A DNA stretch of 64,000 bases. Source: Gammaproteobacteria bacterium. GTDB lineage: Bacteria > Pseudomonadota > Gammaproteobacteria > HTCC5015. The notes beneath the pieces were generated by a model, which made no database searches, was not told the DNA's origin, and worked only from the letters and a program-made list of their open reading frames with translations. Location: assembly GCA_013817245.1 (NCBI GenBank), contig JACDDA010000003.1:1-64000 (forward strand), written 5' to 3'. The position numbers and the translations under genes were made by a program. Each line of letters begins with the position of its first letter. Position 1 is the first letter of the stretch. Shown one piece after another: positions 11,664-21,621 of this stretch.

Positions 11664-12149
11664 CTAGGATTTTAGAGCGGCTAACCACGCCTCCCCTTGT
11701 GTTGAACAAGCCTGTAATTGGGCTTCGCGGCTGCTTATATTGTCGACATCCTGCCTACCAACGGGTAGCGTCAAGGTAATCAACAAATCGGGTTCCGGTA
11801 ATACCCCTCGTCCTCGTGAGGGCCATTCGACCAACAAAATAGCGTCTCCAAAATAATCACGAATCCCCATTTCTTCGAGTTCATTGGGATCCATTAAACG
11901 ATATAAATCAAAATGATAGACCACTGGCTGCACATCCTCATAAACCTCAACCAAGGTATAAGTAGGACTTTTCACCAAACCTTGATGACCCCGCGCACGT
12001 AAAAAACCGCGCGCAAAACTGGTTTTACCGGCGCCTAACGAACCTTCCAGATGGATACACGCATGCAACGGCGCAGCATGCGCAACTTCGGCCGCTAAAG
12101 CCGCGGTTGCCGTTTCATCGATTAAATAACGTGTGATCGTCAACGCCAT
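11664..12149 (-). CDS. tsaE: tRNA threonylcarbamoyladenosine synthesis ATPase
   Basis: Works with TsaB and TsaD to make t6A37 in ANN-reading tRNAs. The 161-aa protein has a Walker A motif (GSLGAGKT, about residues 36-43), the [11 protein letters not shown] segment, the HFDLYRL motif and [11 protein letters not shown], all typical of TsaE. It begins 3 bases after the nnr stop, so the pair is translationally linked. The nnr-tsaE-amidase-mutL order is as in E. coli. Confidence 0.96.
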   Translation of the reverse strand: MALTITRYLIDETATAALAAEVAHAAPLHACIHLEGSLGAGKTSFARGFLRARGHQGLVKSPTYTLVEVYEDVQPVVYHFDLYRLMDPNELEEMGIRDYFGDAILLVEWPSRGRGVLPEPDLLITLTLPVGRQDVDNISSREAQLQACSTQGEAWLAALKS

Positions 12150-12152
12150 TTT

Positions 12153-13655
12153 TTATATGCCGTTAACTAAATCACGCAGCGGATTCCACATATCGCTGGC
12201 GATTAACCCACGCGGCGTTTGCCCCGCTGCGCGATCACCCGCGCAAGCGTGCAACAACACACCCATACGCGCCGCTTCCGTTAAAGAAAATCCTTGTGCT
12301 AATAAAGCCGCAATCACGCCCGTTAAAACATCACCCATGCCAGCGGTTGCCATGCCTGAATTACCGCGATCGCACAAACTAATATCTAAATGCTCAGGTT
12401 CACACACTAAACTGCCCGCGCCTTTTAACACTATGCGCGCGCCGAAACGTTCGCTTAATGCTTTAGCCGCATGAAAGCGATCATGTTGAATAGTGGTCGT
12501 GGTGACATTTAATAAACGCGCCGCTTCACCAGGATGCGGTGTCAAAATCCAATCGCGATGTTTAACCGGATCTTGTGCTAACAAATTCAAAGCATCAGCA
12601 TCAACAATCAGCGGTTTATGTTGCAACAACACTTGGCTAAACAAACGTCGCGCCCATTTTGATTGACCTAAACCAGGGCCAATCGCAATCACATCTGCAC
12701 GTTGTATCAATGACAGTAATTCACTGCCGGTATCAACGCCATGCACCATTAACTCGGGATGTCCGACATTTAATGCAGAGGCATGTTCGATCCGCGTAGC
12801 GATAGTCACTAAGCCCGCACCACAACGCAGTGCAGCAACGGCAGCTAACAATACCGCACCACTCATGCCTTGATCGCCACCAATAATTAATACATGGCCA
12901 TAACTATTTTTATGCGCATTTCGCGCACGCGGTTTTTGACAAGCGCGTAAATGTTTAAGTGTTAAACGCTGCGCCGCTGCCGATGTTTCTGTGCACAGTG
13001 GCAGCATCAAATCATCAAACACTAATTCGCCAACATGATCTGTCGCTGCAGCGGTAAACAAACCTTGTTTTAAACCCACAAATGTTATGGTTGCAGTGGC
13101 GCACACCGCAACACCTAACACGCGACCAGTATCCGCATGTAAACCAGAAGGTAAATCCAACGCGAGAATAGGTGCTTGTGCGTTATTGATGGCATGAATG
13201 ACTTCTGCAAAGCGCCCTTCTACTTCGCGCTGCAAACCAATGCCTAATAATGCATCAACAATTAAATCTGCCGTGGCTAAACTTTCCCAGGTGTTAACGA
13301 CCACACCTGCACTTAACCACGCTTGCGCCGCGGTTGCTGCATCGGCTTGTAAATGCTCTATCGAAGTAATTGCAACAACGGTAACGTGCGCACCAGCGGC
13401 TTGCGCTAAACGTGCAAAAACATAACCATCGCCGCCATTATTACCCGCGCCACATACGACGGTAATACGTTTATTGCTAAGTTGATTATTAAGAAATCGA
13501 ATTCGTGCAAATGCGAGCGCCGCAGCGCCCGCACGATTCATTAATTCATAAGCAGGTATATGCAGCTCTTCAATCGCCCGTCGATCAAATTCTCTGATTT
13601 GATTCGCACGGTATAAAGCAGTCGGTAAAACATCTACTGTGTCACCGTTATACAT
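12153..13655 (-). CDS. nnr: Bifunctional NAD(P)H-hydrate epimerase / ADP-dependent dehydratase
   Basis: Repairs damaged NADH and NADPH hydrates. The N-terminal YjeF domain is the epimerase (GNNGGDGYVFARLA around residue 70; LDLPSGLHADTGRVLG); the C-terminal ribokinase-like domain is the dehydratase (ALRCGAGLVTIAT, LTPHPGEAARLL, GNSGMATAGMGDVLTGVI). The length of 500 aa is normal for the fused enzyme. It is packed 6 bases after sppA and 3 bases before tsaE. Confidence 0.95.
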   Translation of the reverse strand: MYNGDTVDVLPTALYRANQIREFDRRAIEELHIPAYELMNRAGAAALAFARIRFLNNQLSNKRITVVCGAGNNGGDGYVFARLAQAAGAHVTVVAITSIEHLQADAATAAQAWLSAGVVVNTWESLATADLIVDALLGIGLQREVEGRFAEVIHAINNAQAPILALDLPSGLHADTGRVLGVAVCATATITFVGLKQGLFTAAATDHVGELVFDDLMLPLCTETSAAAQRLTLKHLRACQKPRARNAHKNSYGHVLIIGGDQGMSGAVLLAAVAALRCGAGLVTIATRIEHASALNVGHPELMVHGVDTGSELLSLIQRADVIAIGPGLGQSKWARRLFSQVLLQHKPLIVDADALNLLAQDPVKHRDWILTPHPGEAARLLNVTTTTIQHDRFHAAKALSERFGARIVLKGAGSLVCEPEHLDISLCDRGNSGMATAGMGDVLTGVIAALLAQGFSLTEAARMGVLLHACAGDRAAGQTPRGLIASDMWNPLRDLVNGI

Positions 13656-13661
13656 ACATCA

Positions 13662-14639
13662 CTAACGCAAACGAGGTTCTAACATTGCTTGCACGCCAAA
13701 TTGAACACCATTGCGCACTTCGCTTAGCAACGTTTCCATAAAGGTTTTCTTGCGGCCGTAATGTTGCAATTCTTTTTCGCCAATAACTTCGCGCGCAACA
13801 TAATCTACACTGGCTAATTCATCAACCAAACCTAAATTAATACCTTGCTCACCCGTCCAGATCAAACCAGTAAATAACGTTTCATCTTCTTTTAAGCGAT
13901 TACCGCGTTGCGCTTTAACCGCATCAATAAATTGTTTATGCACTTGATCCAATAAATTTTGCACATGTTGTTGTTGCTCAACATTCACAGGCGTAAAGGG
14001 ATCTAACATGCCTTTATTATTACCCGCTGTTAACAAGCGACGTTCAATGCCTAATTTGTCCATGGTTTTTACAAAACCAAAACCATCCATGCGCACACCA
14101 ATAGAACCTACAATACTGGCTTTCGCGGCATAAATTTTTTCCGCACCGGCAGCAACATAATAACCACCGGATGCACCGACATCTTCAATTACTGCATATA
14201 ACGGCACATCAGGATATTCCGCACGCAAACGCACCATTTCATCATAGATATAAGCTGATTGTACTGGGCTGCCGCCTGGACTATTGATACGTAAAATCAC
14301 GCCTTTAGTACCGGAGTCTTCAAACGCATCGCGTAATGAATCTATCGTATCTTGTGCGTTGGCATCGCCATCCGCTTCAATGACACCTAACAAATCAACA
14401 ACCGCCGTATGTGAACCTGTGCTAACGGTACCTTTGCCAGAAAACGCACTCATGGCCATTAACACGCCGATGTAGCCAAAAAATAATATAATAAACACAA
14501 TTCGCCAACGACGCGTACGACGTTGTTCATGCAAGGAAGCCATGGCGAGGCGCGTTAATAATTGGCGCTCCCAATTTTGTTCGGTGTTTTGTACATCTGC
14601 TGATGAATTAGATGATGCTGAATTTTCGGTATCTTGCAT
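13662..14639 (-). CDS. sppA: S49 family peptidase (SppA/SohB-like signal peptide peptidase)
   Basis: Inner-membrane serine protease of the S49 family, likely to degrade cleaved signal peptides or misfolded membrane proteins. The ATG at 14637-14639 has GAGG 8 bases upstream, so I prefer it to the TTG two codons earlier. One membrane segment lies at about residues 45-65. The catalytic serine is in DVGASGGYYVA and the catalytic lysine in GNNKGMLDPF, the Ser-Lys dyad of the short single-domain form (325 aa, against 618 aa for E. coli SppA). The gene lies between a phosphatase gene and nnr. Confidence 0.92.
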   Translation of the reverse strand: MQDTENSASSNSSADVQNTEQNWERQLLTRLAMASLHEQRRTRRWRIVFIILFFGYIGVLMAMSAFSGKGTVSTGSHTAVVDLLGVIEADGDANAQDTIDSLRDAFEDSGTKGVILRINSPGGSPVQSAYIYDEMVRLRAEYPDVPLYAVIEDVGASGGYYVAAGAEKIYAAKASIVGSIGVRMDGFGFVKTMDKLGIERRLLTAGNNKGMLDPFTPVNVEQQQHVQNLLDQVHKQFIDAVKAQRGNRLKEDETLFTGLIWTGEQGINLGLVDELASVDYVAREVIGEKELQHYGRKKTFMETLLSEVRNGVQFGVQAMLEPRLR

Positions 14640-14676
14640 GCTCAATTCCTCGTTATTCTAAATTTTAGCGCATCTG

Positions 14677-15366
14677 CTAAGCAGAGGCTTTGCTCACTTG
14701 CAGCTCACGCTGCGTCAGCCATGATAGCAGATGCGTCACGTCTTCCAGTATGGTCAAAGGCGCAAATTTTTCTAAATGACTAGGATCATGCGCGCCCCAT
14801 GCGACTGCCACAGCGTGCATATTGGCGGCCTTAGCCATTTCAATATCAAATTCGGTATCGCCAATCATTAAAGCCGCACTTGCGGGAACATTAAACGCTT
14901 CAAGTAACTCGTGTAACATTTGCGGGTGCGGTTTAGATTGGGTTTCGTCAGCGCAACGACTCGCATGAAACAACGGCGCCAATGCAACGTCGTCTAATAC
15001 ACGATTCAAACCTAAACGACTTTTACCGGTCGCAATCGCCAAATAATAACCTTGTGCACGCAAGTCGTGTAAAAAAGGCTCGACGTTCGCAAACATCGCC
15101 GCAGGCGTCACATTCAATTCTAAAAATTGACGTTTGTATTCTTGCACCAAGGTTTCATGTTGTGCTGCGGTCACGCCTTCGGGAAATAAATATTCAAATG
15201 CTTGATAAATACCTAAACCAATAATATGCCGTAACGCAGCATCCGTGCGCGCGGGCAACCCCGCATGCGCGATAGCGGCGCGTAAACACGCAACAATTTT
15301 TGCGGCGGAATCCATCAAGGTACCGTCCCAATCAAAAATCAGTAATTGATAAGGATTTTGTTTCAT
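14677..15366 (-). CDS. HAD-family hydrolase, phosphoglycolate-phosphatase-like
   Basis: Haloacid dehalogenase phosphatase of the Gph/PGPase type. Motif I is FDWDGTLMDS with the nucleophile D12 and D14; motif II (ATGKSR) and motif III (KPHPQML; MIGDTEFDIEMAKAANM) follow, and a helical cap lies between motifs I and II. The length of 229 aa fits. It overlaps the rluC stop by 4 bases (ATGA), so it is translated from the same message; the rluC-HAD-sppA order is common in gammaproteobacteria. The true substrate is uncertain, as such neighbours of rluC are often annotated only as HAD-IA hydrolases. Confidence 0.88.
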   Translation of the reverse strand: MKQNPYQLLIFDWDGTLMDSAAKIVACLRAAIAHAGLPARTDAALRHIIGLGIYQAFEYLFPEGVTAAQHETLVQEYKRQFLELNVTPAAMFANVEPFLHDLRAQGYYLAIATGKSRLGLNRVLDDVALAPLFHASRCADETQSKPHPQMLHELLEAFNVPASAALMIGDTEFDIEMAKAANMHAVAVAWGAHDPSHLEKFAPLTILEDVTHLLSWLTQRELQVSKASA

Positions 15367-16298
15367 GTCAACGCCTCGAGCACTGCATTTAATTCAAGCG
15401 TTAACGGCGCCGTGTAATCATGCTGTTCATCGGCATAATCAAACATCAAATGACTGGCGTGCAAAAACAAACGCTTTAAACCTGCCTGCTGTTTTAATGC
15501 TTTATTCAAAGCTCGATCACCGTATTTTTCATCACCGGCGACAGGATGCCCAAGACCCGCAGCATGCACGCGGATTTGATGCATACGACCTGTTTCAATT
15601 TGAATTTTCACTAAGGAATGTTCGCCATAATATTCTTGTACATCAAAATGGCTAATAGCCGCTTTACCTTCTTCATCAATTTCAACCACACGTTCGCCAC
15701 TGTTCATGCGGCCGCGCAACAAAGCATAATCAACCCGATGTTTACCTTTAGGCAAACGTCCACACAATAACGCTAAATAATATTTCTGCACTTCGCGACT
15801 ACGCCATGATGCTTGCAAGGTCAATAAAGCTTCGCGTTGTTTAGCAAGCACTAAACAACCACTGGTTTCTCGATCTAAACGATGCACTAATTCGGCATGC
15901 GCGTATTGCTCACCCATTTCGCGCAACGCTTCAATCAAACCAAAACGCAAACCCGAACCACCGTGTACAGCCAAACCCGCCGGTTTATTCAACACTAAGA
16001 TCGCGGCATCCTCATACATAATGGATTGCCGCAGTTGCTGCAAAACCTCATCAGGAATAATCGCAGGAGGCGCGTCATCACCAAGATGCAAAGGTGGAAT
16101 GCGCACCAGATCGCCGATTTGCAAACGATATGTAGGTTTGATGCGGCCTTTATTTACGCGCACCTCGCCTCGCCGCAAAATACGATAAATAGCGCTGCGC
16201 GGTACGCCCTTGAGCTGATTCAATAAAAAATTGTCGATCCGTTGACCAACGGCGTACTCATCTACGGTCAACCAGTTCACTTTTGCCGTCTGCGTCAC
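15363..16298 (-). CDS. rluC: 23S rRNA pseudouridine synthase RluC
   Basis: Makes pseudouridines at positions 955, 2504 and 2580 (E. coli numbering) of 23S rRNA. It has an S4 RNA-binding domain near the N-terminus (GQRIDNFLLNQLKGVPRSAI; RVNKGRIKP), then the RluA-type catalytic domain with HRLDRETSGCLVLAK, whose aspartate is catalytic, and GRMHQIRVH. I choose the GTG at 16296-16298, which has GAGG 6 bases upstream; the longer TTG reading is less likely. It diverges from rne, an arrangement conserved in gammaproteobacteria. Confidence 0.94.
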   Translation of the reverse strand: MTQTAKVNWLTVDEYAVGQRIDNFLLNQLKGVPRSAIYRILRRGEVRVNKGRIKPTYRLQIGDLVRIPPLHLGDDAPPAIIPDEVLQQLRQSIMYEDAAILVLNKPAGLAVHGGSGLRFGLIEALREMGEQYAHAELVHRLDRETSGCLVLAKQREALLTLQASWRSREVQKYYLALLCGRLPKGKHRVDYALLRGRMNSGERVVEIDEEGKAAISHFDVQEYYGEHSLVKIQIETGRMHQIRVHAAGLGHPVAGDEKYGDRALNKALKQQAGLKRLFLHASHLMFDYADEQHDYTAPLTLELNAVLEALT

Positions 16299-16730
16299 GC
16301 TGTGCCTCGGAAAATTTAAAAAAATCAATTAGTTGAAGAGCATTGGAGACTTGGTATATCATCCAATGGTCTGTCGGGAGGCGGATTCTAGCTGGTCGCT
16401 CGAATGAGAGCCATCAACATAACCTTCCGCCACAAATTGTTTTCTGAATGAACGAGCTCAACCGCTCGATCTTTCACAGAAAGGATGCGCTAGCGAAATA
16501 CTAGCGGTGTGTGCAACCCGCTCCATCACGCTTGAACGCATCTGTAGCACAACAACAGCCGAGTAACGAAATGACCTATTTCATGACGCAGCTTCTAATT
16601 ATCGCGTTACGGATTATTTGCCAAAGCCCACCGACAATCTGTCGGTGGCTTCGTTTGCGCTGTCTTCTTGCATCAGATGTGTTAAGCCTGCTTTTGGAGC
16701 ACGCTATAACTATTAACAGGTTTATTACTT
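16299..16730 (+). promoter_or_regulatory. Long structured rne leader (probable autoregulatory 5' UTR)
   Basis: 432 bases without a convincing gene separate rluC and rne. A promoter candidate (TTGAAG 16333-16338, 16-base spacer, TATATC 16355-16360) would give a leader of about 360 bases. Inverted repeats: CATTGGA/TCCAATG (16341-16368, overlapping the promoter); TTTCTG/CAGAAA (16441-16482) enclosing CGAGC/GCTCG; CGCTAG/CTAGCG (16488-16506); and a strong CCACCGACA/TGTCGGTGG hairpin (16628-16648). In E. coli a comparably long rne leader with hairpins lets RNase E destabilise its own mRNA. The same role here is inference from length and structure. Confidence 0.55.
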
Positions 16731-19367
16731 ATGAAACGTATGCTTATCAACGCAACCCAGTCCGAAGAACTGCGCGTTGCTCTGGTCGATGGCCAGAAAC
16801 TCTACGACCTTGATATTGAGGTTCCTGCTCGCGAACAGAAAAAAGCGAATATCTACAAAGGTCGTATTACTCGCATAGAGCCTAGTCTCGAAGCGGTGTT
16901 TGTCGATTATGGCTCTGAACGCCATGGCTTTTTATCTTTCAAAGAAATCAGCGCTAATTATTTAGATCAAAACGGCAGCGACGAAAATACGCGTGTGTCC
17001 GTTAAAGACTCGATCAAAGAAGGCCAAGAAATTATTGTCCAGGTCGACAAAGAAGAACGTGGCAATAAAGGCGCCGCTTTAACCGCTAAAGTGGGTTTAG
17101 CAGGTCGCTATTTAGTTTTAATGCCTACCGATCCCCGCGCAGGTGGCGTATCACGCCGCATTGAAGGCGATGATCGTTCTGAAATTCGCGAAGCCTTAAC
17201 TGAAATTACCATTCCTGAAGGCATGGGCGTCATCGTACGCACAGCCGGCGTCGGTCGTTCTGCTGAAGAACTGCAATGGGATTTAGATTATCTCGTCAAT
17301 GTGTGGACCGCCGTCACCACTGCAGCCACCGAACGTGCAGCGCCTTTTTTAATTTATCAAGAAAGCAATGTCATTATTCGCGCACTGCGTGATCATTATC
17401 GTTCCGACATTGGTGAAATTTTAATTGATGAAGAAGCGATTTTTCATCAAGCGCAAAACTTTTTAAAACAAGTTATGCCGCGTGATTTGCGCAAACTCAA
17501 GCGTTATATTGATCCAGTACCTTTGTTTAATCGTTTCCAAATTGAATCGCAAATTGAATCAGCTTTTGAACGCGAAGTTACTTTGCCTTCTGGCGGCGCG
17601 ATTGTTATCGATCACACTGAAGCCTTGATCTCTATCGACATCAACTCCGCACGCGCTACCAAAGGTGCAGATATTGAAGAAACCGCGCTCAACACAAATC
17701 TTGAAGCTGCTGACGAAGTTGCGCGTCAATTACGTTTACGCGACTTAGGTGGTTTAGTGGTTATCGACTTTATCGATATGACCTCTAATCGCAATCAACG
17801 TGAAGTTGAAAACCGTTTAAAAAATGCGCTGAAGATTGATCGTGCACGCGTACAGATTGGTCGCATTTCACGTTTTGGTTTATTAGAAATGTCGCGTCAA
17901 CGTTTGCGTCCTTCATTAGGCGAATCTAGCCAAATGACCTGTCCGCGTTGTCATGGTCACGGCTCTATTCGAGGTGCCGAATCACTAGCACTTGCGATGT
18001 TACGCTTGATCGAAGAAGAAGCGATGAAAGACAACACGGCGCGTGTAGTTGCACAATGCCCAGTTGAAGTCGCCACTTTCTTAGTAAATGAAAAACGCCA
18101 AATCGTGGTCGATATTGAATCACGCAATAAAGTTGACGTACTGATCGTGCCTAATCCCGCAATGGAAACGCCTAACTATTTGGTCGAGCGTATTCGTCTA
18201 TCGGAAAGCACCGCTTCAGAAAGTAAGAGCAGTTTTGAACATGCCACCGTCAAAAAAGAAACAACGCCTTTAGTTTCACAACACGCGAAACCTAAAGCTG
18301 AAGAACCGGCGGTGAAAGAATTAATTCCACAAGCACCGGCTCCCAAAAGCTTGATGAGTCTATTAACCCGTTTATTTAAGTTTTTATTCGGCGGCAAAAA
18401 GAAAAAACGCCCAACTCAACAAAACCGTGACAACAATAGACCGCATAACAATCATCGTCATGCGAACAATAATACTCGTCGCAATAATAACAATCGTCCA
18501 CAACGTAGTAATAACGCTCAACAGAATGAGTCACGTACGACGAACGAGCCGCGAAATAATACTGCGCAAAATAATGACTCGCGCAATAACGAACCGCGTC
18601 AGCAACGTCCACAACAACAACATCAACACCGCAATCCTGCACCCGCACAAGCGCAAGCACAAGCACAAAACACCTCCGCACCAGCGCCTATTACAGAAGC
18701 CGCTGCTACTCAGGTAGATGCTGCTGCCAACGGCGAGCCACGTAATGAGAAACGTCGCAACGGCAAACAAAATCGTCGTGGCGGTCGTGGTCGTAATCGT
18801 GGCAATAACAATGCAGTAAGCGGCAATGCGGAAACCAGTGTCAATCCAGAAAACTTCGCTAACAATCCAGTCAACGAAGATATGACACCGATTACCATCA
18901 ATATTAGCGAACCTAATTATGAGCGGCCCGCACCCGTTGCAAAATCGATTCAATTCAATGAATCATCGCCAGTGATCTCGTTTGACAATAAAACAGACAG
19001 CGAACGCAGTCCTAATCCCGTCTCAATAAGTACTGTGGCAACGATTGCACCTAATATTGTCTCAGCACCTATTGTGGAATCAGTGCGCGAAACGTCGTAT
19101 GCCCCAGAGGCCAAACCGACAGAAACTAAACCAGCAGAAGTTAAAGCCGTTGAGGTTAAAACTGTTGAAGTTAAAGCAGCTGAAGCGAAGCCAGTTGTTT
19201 CCACGCAAGACTTTAGCAACAACAGCACAACTGTGTCGCCTGCACCATCAGCACCAGCGACCAACGCAGCGACAAATGTAGCACCGGCTGCTTCAAGTAA
19301 ATTACGGGAAATTAAACCTGGGATTTACACATTAACTAACGATACAACTGATAGCAGCAACGATTAA
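16731..19367 (+). CDS. rne: Ribonuclease E
   Basis: Essential endonuclease that starts mRNA decay and matures rRNA and tRNA; scaffold of the degradosome at the inner membrane. The 878-aa protein has an N-terminal S1 domain (about 35-125), catalytic core with [10 protein letters not shown] and VVIDFIDM, and the zinc-link CPRC at residues 404-407, the same positions as in E. coli. Around residues 540-555 is an amphipathic membrane-targeting helix ([16 protein letters not shown]). The C-terminal half is disordered: an N/R/Q-rich stretch at about 560-648, an [10 protein letters not shown] basic patch, and [11 protein letters not shown]-type repeats near 800-820. It ends with a conserved-looking [11 protein letters not shown] tail. 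The stop overlaps that of the convergent phosphatase gene by 3 bases. Confidence 0.97.
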   Translation: MKRMLINATQSEELRVALVDGQKLYDLDIEVPAREQKKANIYKGRITRIEPSLEAVFVDYGSERHGFLSFKEISANYLDQNGSDENTRVSVKDSIKEGQEIIVQVDKEERGNKGAALTAKVGLAGRYLVLMPTDPRAGGVSRRIEGDDRSEIREALTEITIPEGMGVIVRTAGVGRSAEELQWDLDYLVNVWTAVTTAATERAAPFLIYQESNVIIRALRDHYRSDIGEILIDEEAIFHQAQNFLKQVMPRDLRKLKRYIDPVPLFNRFQIESQIESAFEREVTLPSGGAIVIDHTEALISIDINSARATKGADIEETALNTNLEAADEVARQLRLRDLGGLVVIDFIDMTSNRNQREVENRLKNALKIDRARVQIGRISRFGLLEMSRQRLRPSLGESSQMTCPRCHGHGSIRGAESLALAMLRLIEEEAMKDNTARVVAQCPVEVATFLVNEKRQIVVDIESRNKVDVLIVPNPAMETPNYLVERIRLSESTASESKSSFEHATVKKETTPLVSQHAKPKAEEPAVKELIPQAPAPKSLMSLLTRLFKFLFGGKKKKRPTQQNRDNNRPHNNHRHANNNTRRNNNNRPQRSNNAQQNESRTTNEPRNNTAQNNDSRNNEPRQQRPQQQHQHRNPAPAQAQAQAQNTSAPAPITEAAATQVDAAANGEPRNEKRRNGKQNRRGGRGRNRGNNNAVSGNAETSVNPENFANNPVNEDMTPITINISEPNYERPAPVAKSIQFNESSPVISFDNKTDSERSPNPVSISTVATIAPNIVSAPIVESVRETSYAPEAKPTETKPAEVKAVEVKTVEVKAAEAKPVVSTQDFSNNSTTVSPAPSAPATNAATNVAPAASSKLREIKPGIYTLTNDTTDSSND

Positions 19368-19867
19368 AATTTGTGTTTGTTAACAATGGATTGAAGCAGC
19401 CCATTCGCGGCTGCTTCAATCAAATCTAAAACCTCTTCAAAGCCCTGCTCGTTTCCATAATACGGATCTGGCACTTCACGCACTGCTAACTCCGCATAAT
19501 CCAACAATAAGGCCACCGTGACGTTATTGGTCGCTCGTTGAGTTTTTACGCGACGACTTAGATCATTCACATTTTTCATATTGTCATCATCCATCAGAAT
19601 CACATAATCAAAATGCTGCAAATCATCTGGCGTGATCAAGCGTGAACGTAACGCACCAATATCAATACCTCGACGCAAAATAGCCGCTTGCGAACGTTTA
19701 TCGGGCGCATGACCAAGGTGATAACTATGAGTGCCGGCAGAATCGATATGGAAATGTGCCGTCAAATTCGCGCGTTCTACAGCGGCACGAAACACGCCTT
19801 CAGCCGTTGGTGAACGACAGATATTACCCATACAAACAAATAAGACCTTAATTTTATCGGCACTCAT
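19364..19867 (-). CDS. Low-molecular-weight protein tyrosine phosphatase family protein
   Basis: The N-terminal P-loop CMGNICRSP (nucleophile C12, R18) and the later general-acid motif VPDPYYG are the hallmarks of low-molecular-weight tyrosine phosphatases; 167 aa fits the family. Its start codon overlaps the stop of the upstream transglutaminase-like gene (ATGA), so the two are co-translated. The gene is not beside a tyrosine kinase or capsule operon, so its substrate is unknown. It converges on rne with a 4-base overlap. Confidence 0.9.
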   Translation of the reverse strand: MSADKIKVLFVCMGNICRSPTAEGVFRAAVERANLTAHFHIDSAGTHSYHLGHAPDKRSQAAILRRGIDIGALRSRLITPDDLQHFDYVILMDDDNMKNVNDLSRRVKTQRATNNVTVALLLDYAELAVREVPDPYYGNEQGFEEVLDLIEAAANGLLQSIVNKHKF

Positions 19868-21369
19868 TTCGATAACTCGCTTAAGTATTGCTCACATTTT
19901 TTAAAATTTGGGGATTGCGCAATACAATCCCGTAAGATGCGTTTAGCATTCGCAGTATCTTTAGTCCGCAAATAATCACCCGCCCAATTAATATAACTGG
20001 CTTCTTTATTTGCCAGCAAAGTGCTACTGAATTTTTGTTTTTTATCATACACAATCGCCTTATCAATTTTAGCGATGGCAGCTGCCCAAGCTTTTTGCTG
20101 GCCTTCTTGTTGCGACCAATTCATATATAACAAAGACAAATGCGCGCTGCACATTGTATTTTTTAAGCAATCCGGCATCAGCTGCTGATAAGCATTTTCA
20201 GCTTCTTGAAACCTCTCTTGCTGCATCCAGCTTTGCATCATGCTTGCAAACACATTGTATAAATTTTCTTTAATGGTCGCATAACCTTCTATTTTAGATG
20301 GCATATTTTTTATAAGTTTTATCAATTCAGTCAAGGCAATATCATGCTGACCCGTATTTGCATACACAGCAATGCGCTGATACTTTAACCATGATAGTTT
20401 ATTCATAATATCTAGCGAGCTCGCCCACTGCTTTTCTACGAGTGGAATATTAGGCCAAATCGCAGCATGCATTCTCGCTAACACGGCATAATCATTAGTG
20501 GCTTGCAAAGCATTAAATTCATTATTATAAAAAGCTAGCCGATTATTCTGAATTTTAAAATCTGCTAGCATCAGCCACGCGGCTATTTCCGACAAACGCC
20601 CCCGGTCCACTGCACTCATGCGCGAGCTCGCAGTGTGTTGCGAATTCATATTTAATGCCGCTAATTGGTACGGTGAAATTTTTTGTCGCTGCAAATAATC
20701 ATCATAAGTTGCTGGATTTAAATTTAAACGACCAAACCAACCAGATCCTTGCTGTTCATAAAATTTTTTATCATGTACCCAGTTATAGCCATTCACTGAA
20801 GTTGTCTCAACTTCCACTTTTTTATTATTAGGGAAACTTAACTCCACAAACACATGTGACGGCATACTAACTACCGCAGCCGGTAAATCAAAATATCGTG
20901 CTAGCACCACATACAGGATTGTGGAACTGGCACAGTTATAACGCTGTTTAAGTAATACTTCGCTAAACTTACTTTGATTAGCCTCATAATGCGAAATATC
21001 ATCGTGTGGCCCGCGAATCCCAAAAAATGTTTCGTGCATAGCACGATGCAACAACAAACCTTTCTCAACGGGATCTTTTATGGCGGCCAGAATAGGACGC
21101 TGCAGTTTTACAAAGTCTATTATTTGTTTTTTGTATTTTGCGAAACTTTTAGTATCCCGCACATCACCAGAAGCAATTAAATATAAAGCCAATAATGCAT
21201 CGGGATCACCCGCCTCAATAGCAGCGCGATTTTTTAAAGTAGCCACTTCAAAATCCGTTAGCGGGCTCCAAATAGGCAAATCCGATCGACCATACTCCGC
21301 GCGCGGCTCTGCTGCTAACAAAGGCGTTGCTAGCATAAATAACAATACTGGCAAAAAATGTAATCTCAC
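19864..21369 (-). CDS. Exported transglutaminase-like protein with TPR-like C-terminus
   Basis: A signal peptide (about residues 1-20, cut near LLAA) sends this 501-aa protein out of the cytoplasm. A central segment (about 105-210) looks like a transglutaminase/cysteine-protease fold: YNCASSTILYVVLARYFDLP with Cys146, then MPSHVFVEL with His172, and a following VEVETTSVNG strand where the third catalytic residue would lie. The C-terminal half (about 260-495) is helical and resembles TPR repeats (ALTELIKLIKNMP, ENAYQQLMPDC). The start is GTG at 21367-21369 with GGAG 9 bases upstream. It forms a two-gene operon with the downstream phosphatase. I do not know its substrate; peptide cleavage or cross-linking in the envelope is inference. 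Confidence 0.65.
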   Translation of the reverse strand: MRLHFLPVLLFMLATPLLAAEPRAEYGRSDLPIWSPLTDFEVATLKNRAAIEAGDPDALLALYLIASGDVRDTKSFAKYKKQIIDFVKLQRPILAAIKDPVEKGLLLHRAMHETFFGIRGPHDDISHYEANQSKFSEVLLKQRYNCASSTILYVVLARYFDLPAAVVSMPSHVFVELSFPNNKKVEVETTSVNGYNWVHDKKFYEQQGSGWFGRLNLNPATYDDYLQRQKISPYQLAALNMNSQHTASSRMSAVDRGRLSEIAAWLMLADFKIQNNRLAFYNNEFNALQATNDYAVLARMHAAIWPNIPLVEKQWASSLDIMNKLSWLKYQRIAVYANTGQHDIALTELIKLIKNMPSKIEGYATIKENLYNVFASMMQSWMQQERFQEAENAYQQLMPDCLKNTMCSAHLSLLYMNWSQQEGQQKAWAAAIAKIDKAIVYDKKQKFSSTLLANKEASYINWAGDYLRTKDTANAKRILRDCIAQSPNFKKCEQYLSELSK

Positions 21370-21621
21370 GAGGCCGCTCCATTAACAATCTGCGATTTTG
21401 ATATTTTAACTTTAGCACAAGCCGTCACAAGACGTTACAAGCCTTGGGCTGGGTACTACTAAACATAATACTGCGAGTCAATCAGAAAATTTGAGCCTTC
21501 TTGTAATACAAACATGGTCTATACTCGAAGAAAACGTTATTCTCCAAAACCAGCATGAAACATGATTGGCTAGAAAATTTATTCAACATGCCCATTAATT
21601 GCAGAGACGCCGTAACGCAAC

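Noticed and set aside
16511-16813. 100-codon frame overlapping the rne leader and start
   Set aside because: It crosses the rne start in another frame with no ribosome-binding site. The leader shows hairpins rather than coding character.
18376-18681. Tyrosine/cysteine/valine-rich frame opposite the rne low-complexity region
   Set aside because: Reading the asparagine/arginine repeat region backwards necessarily yields Y/V/C-rich peptide; no start signal.
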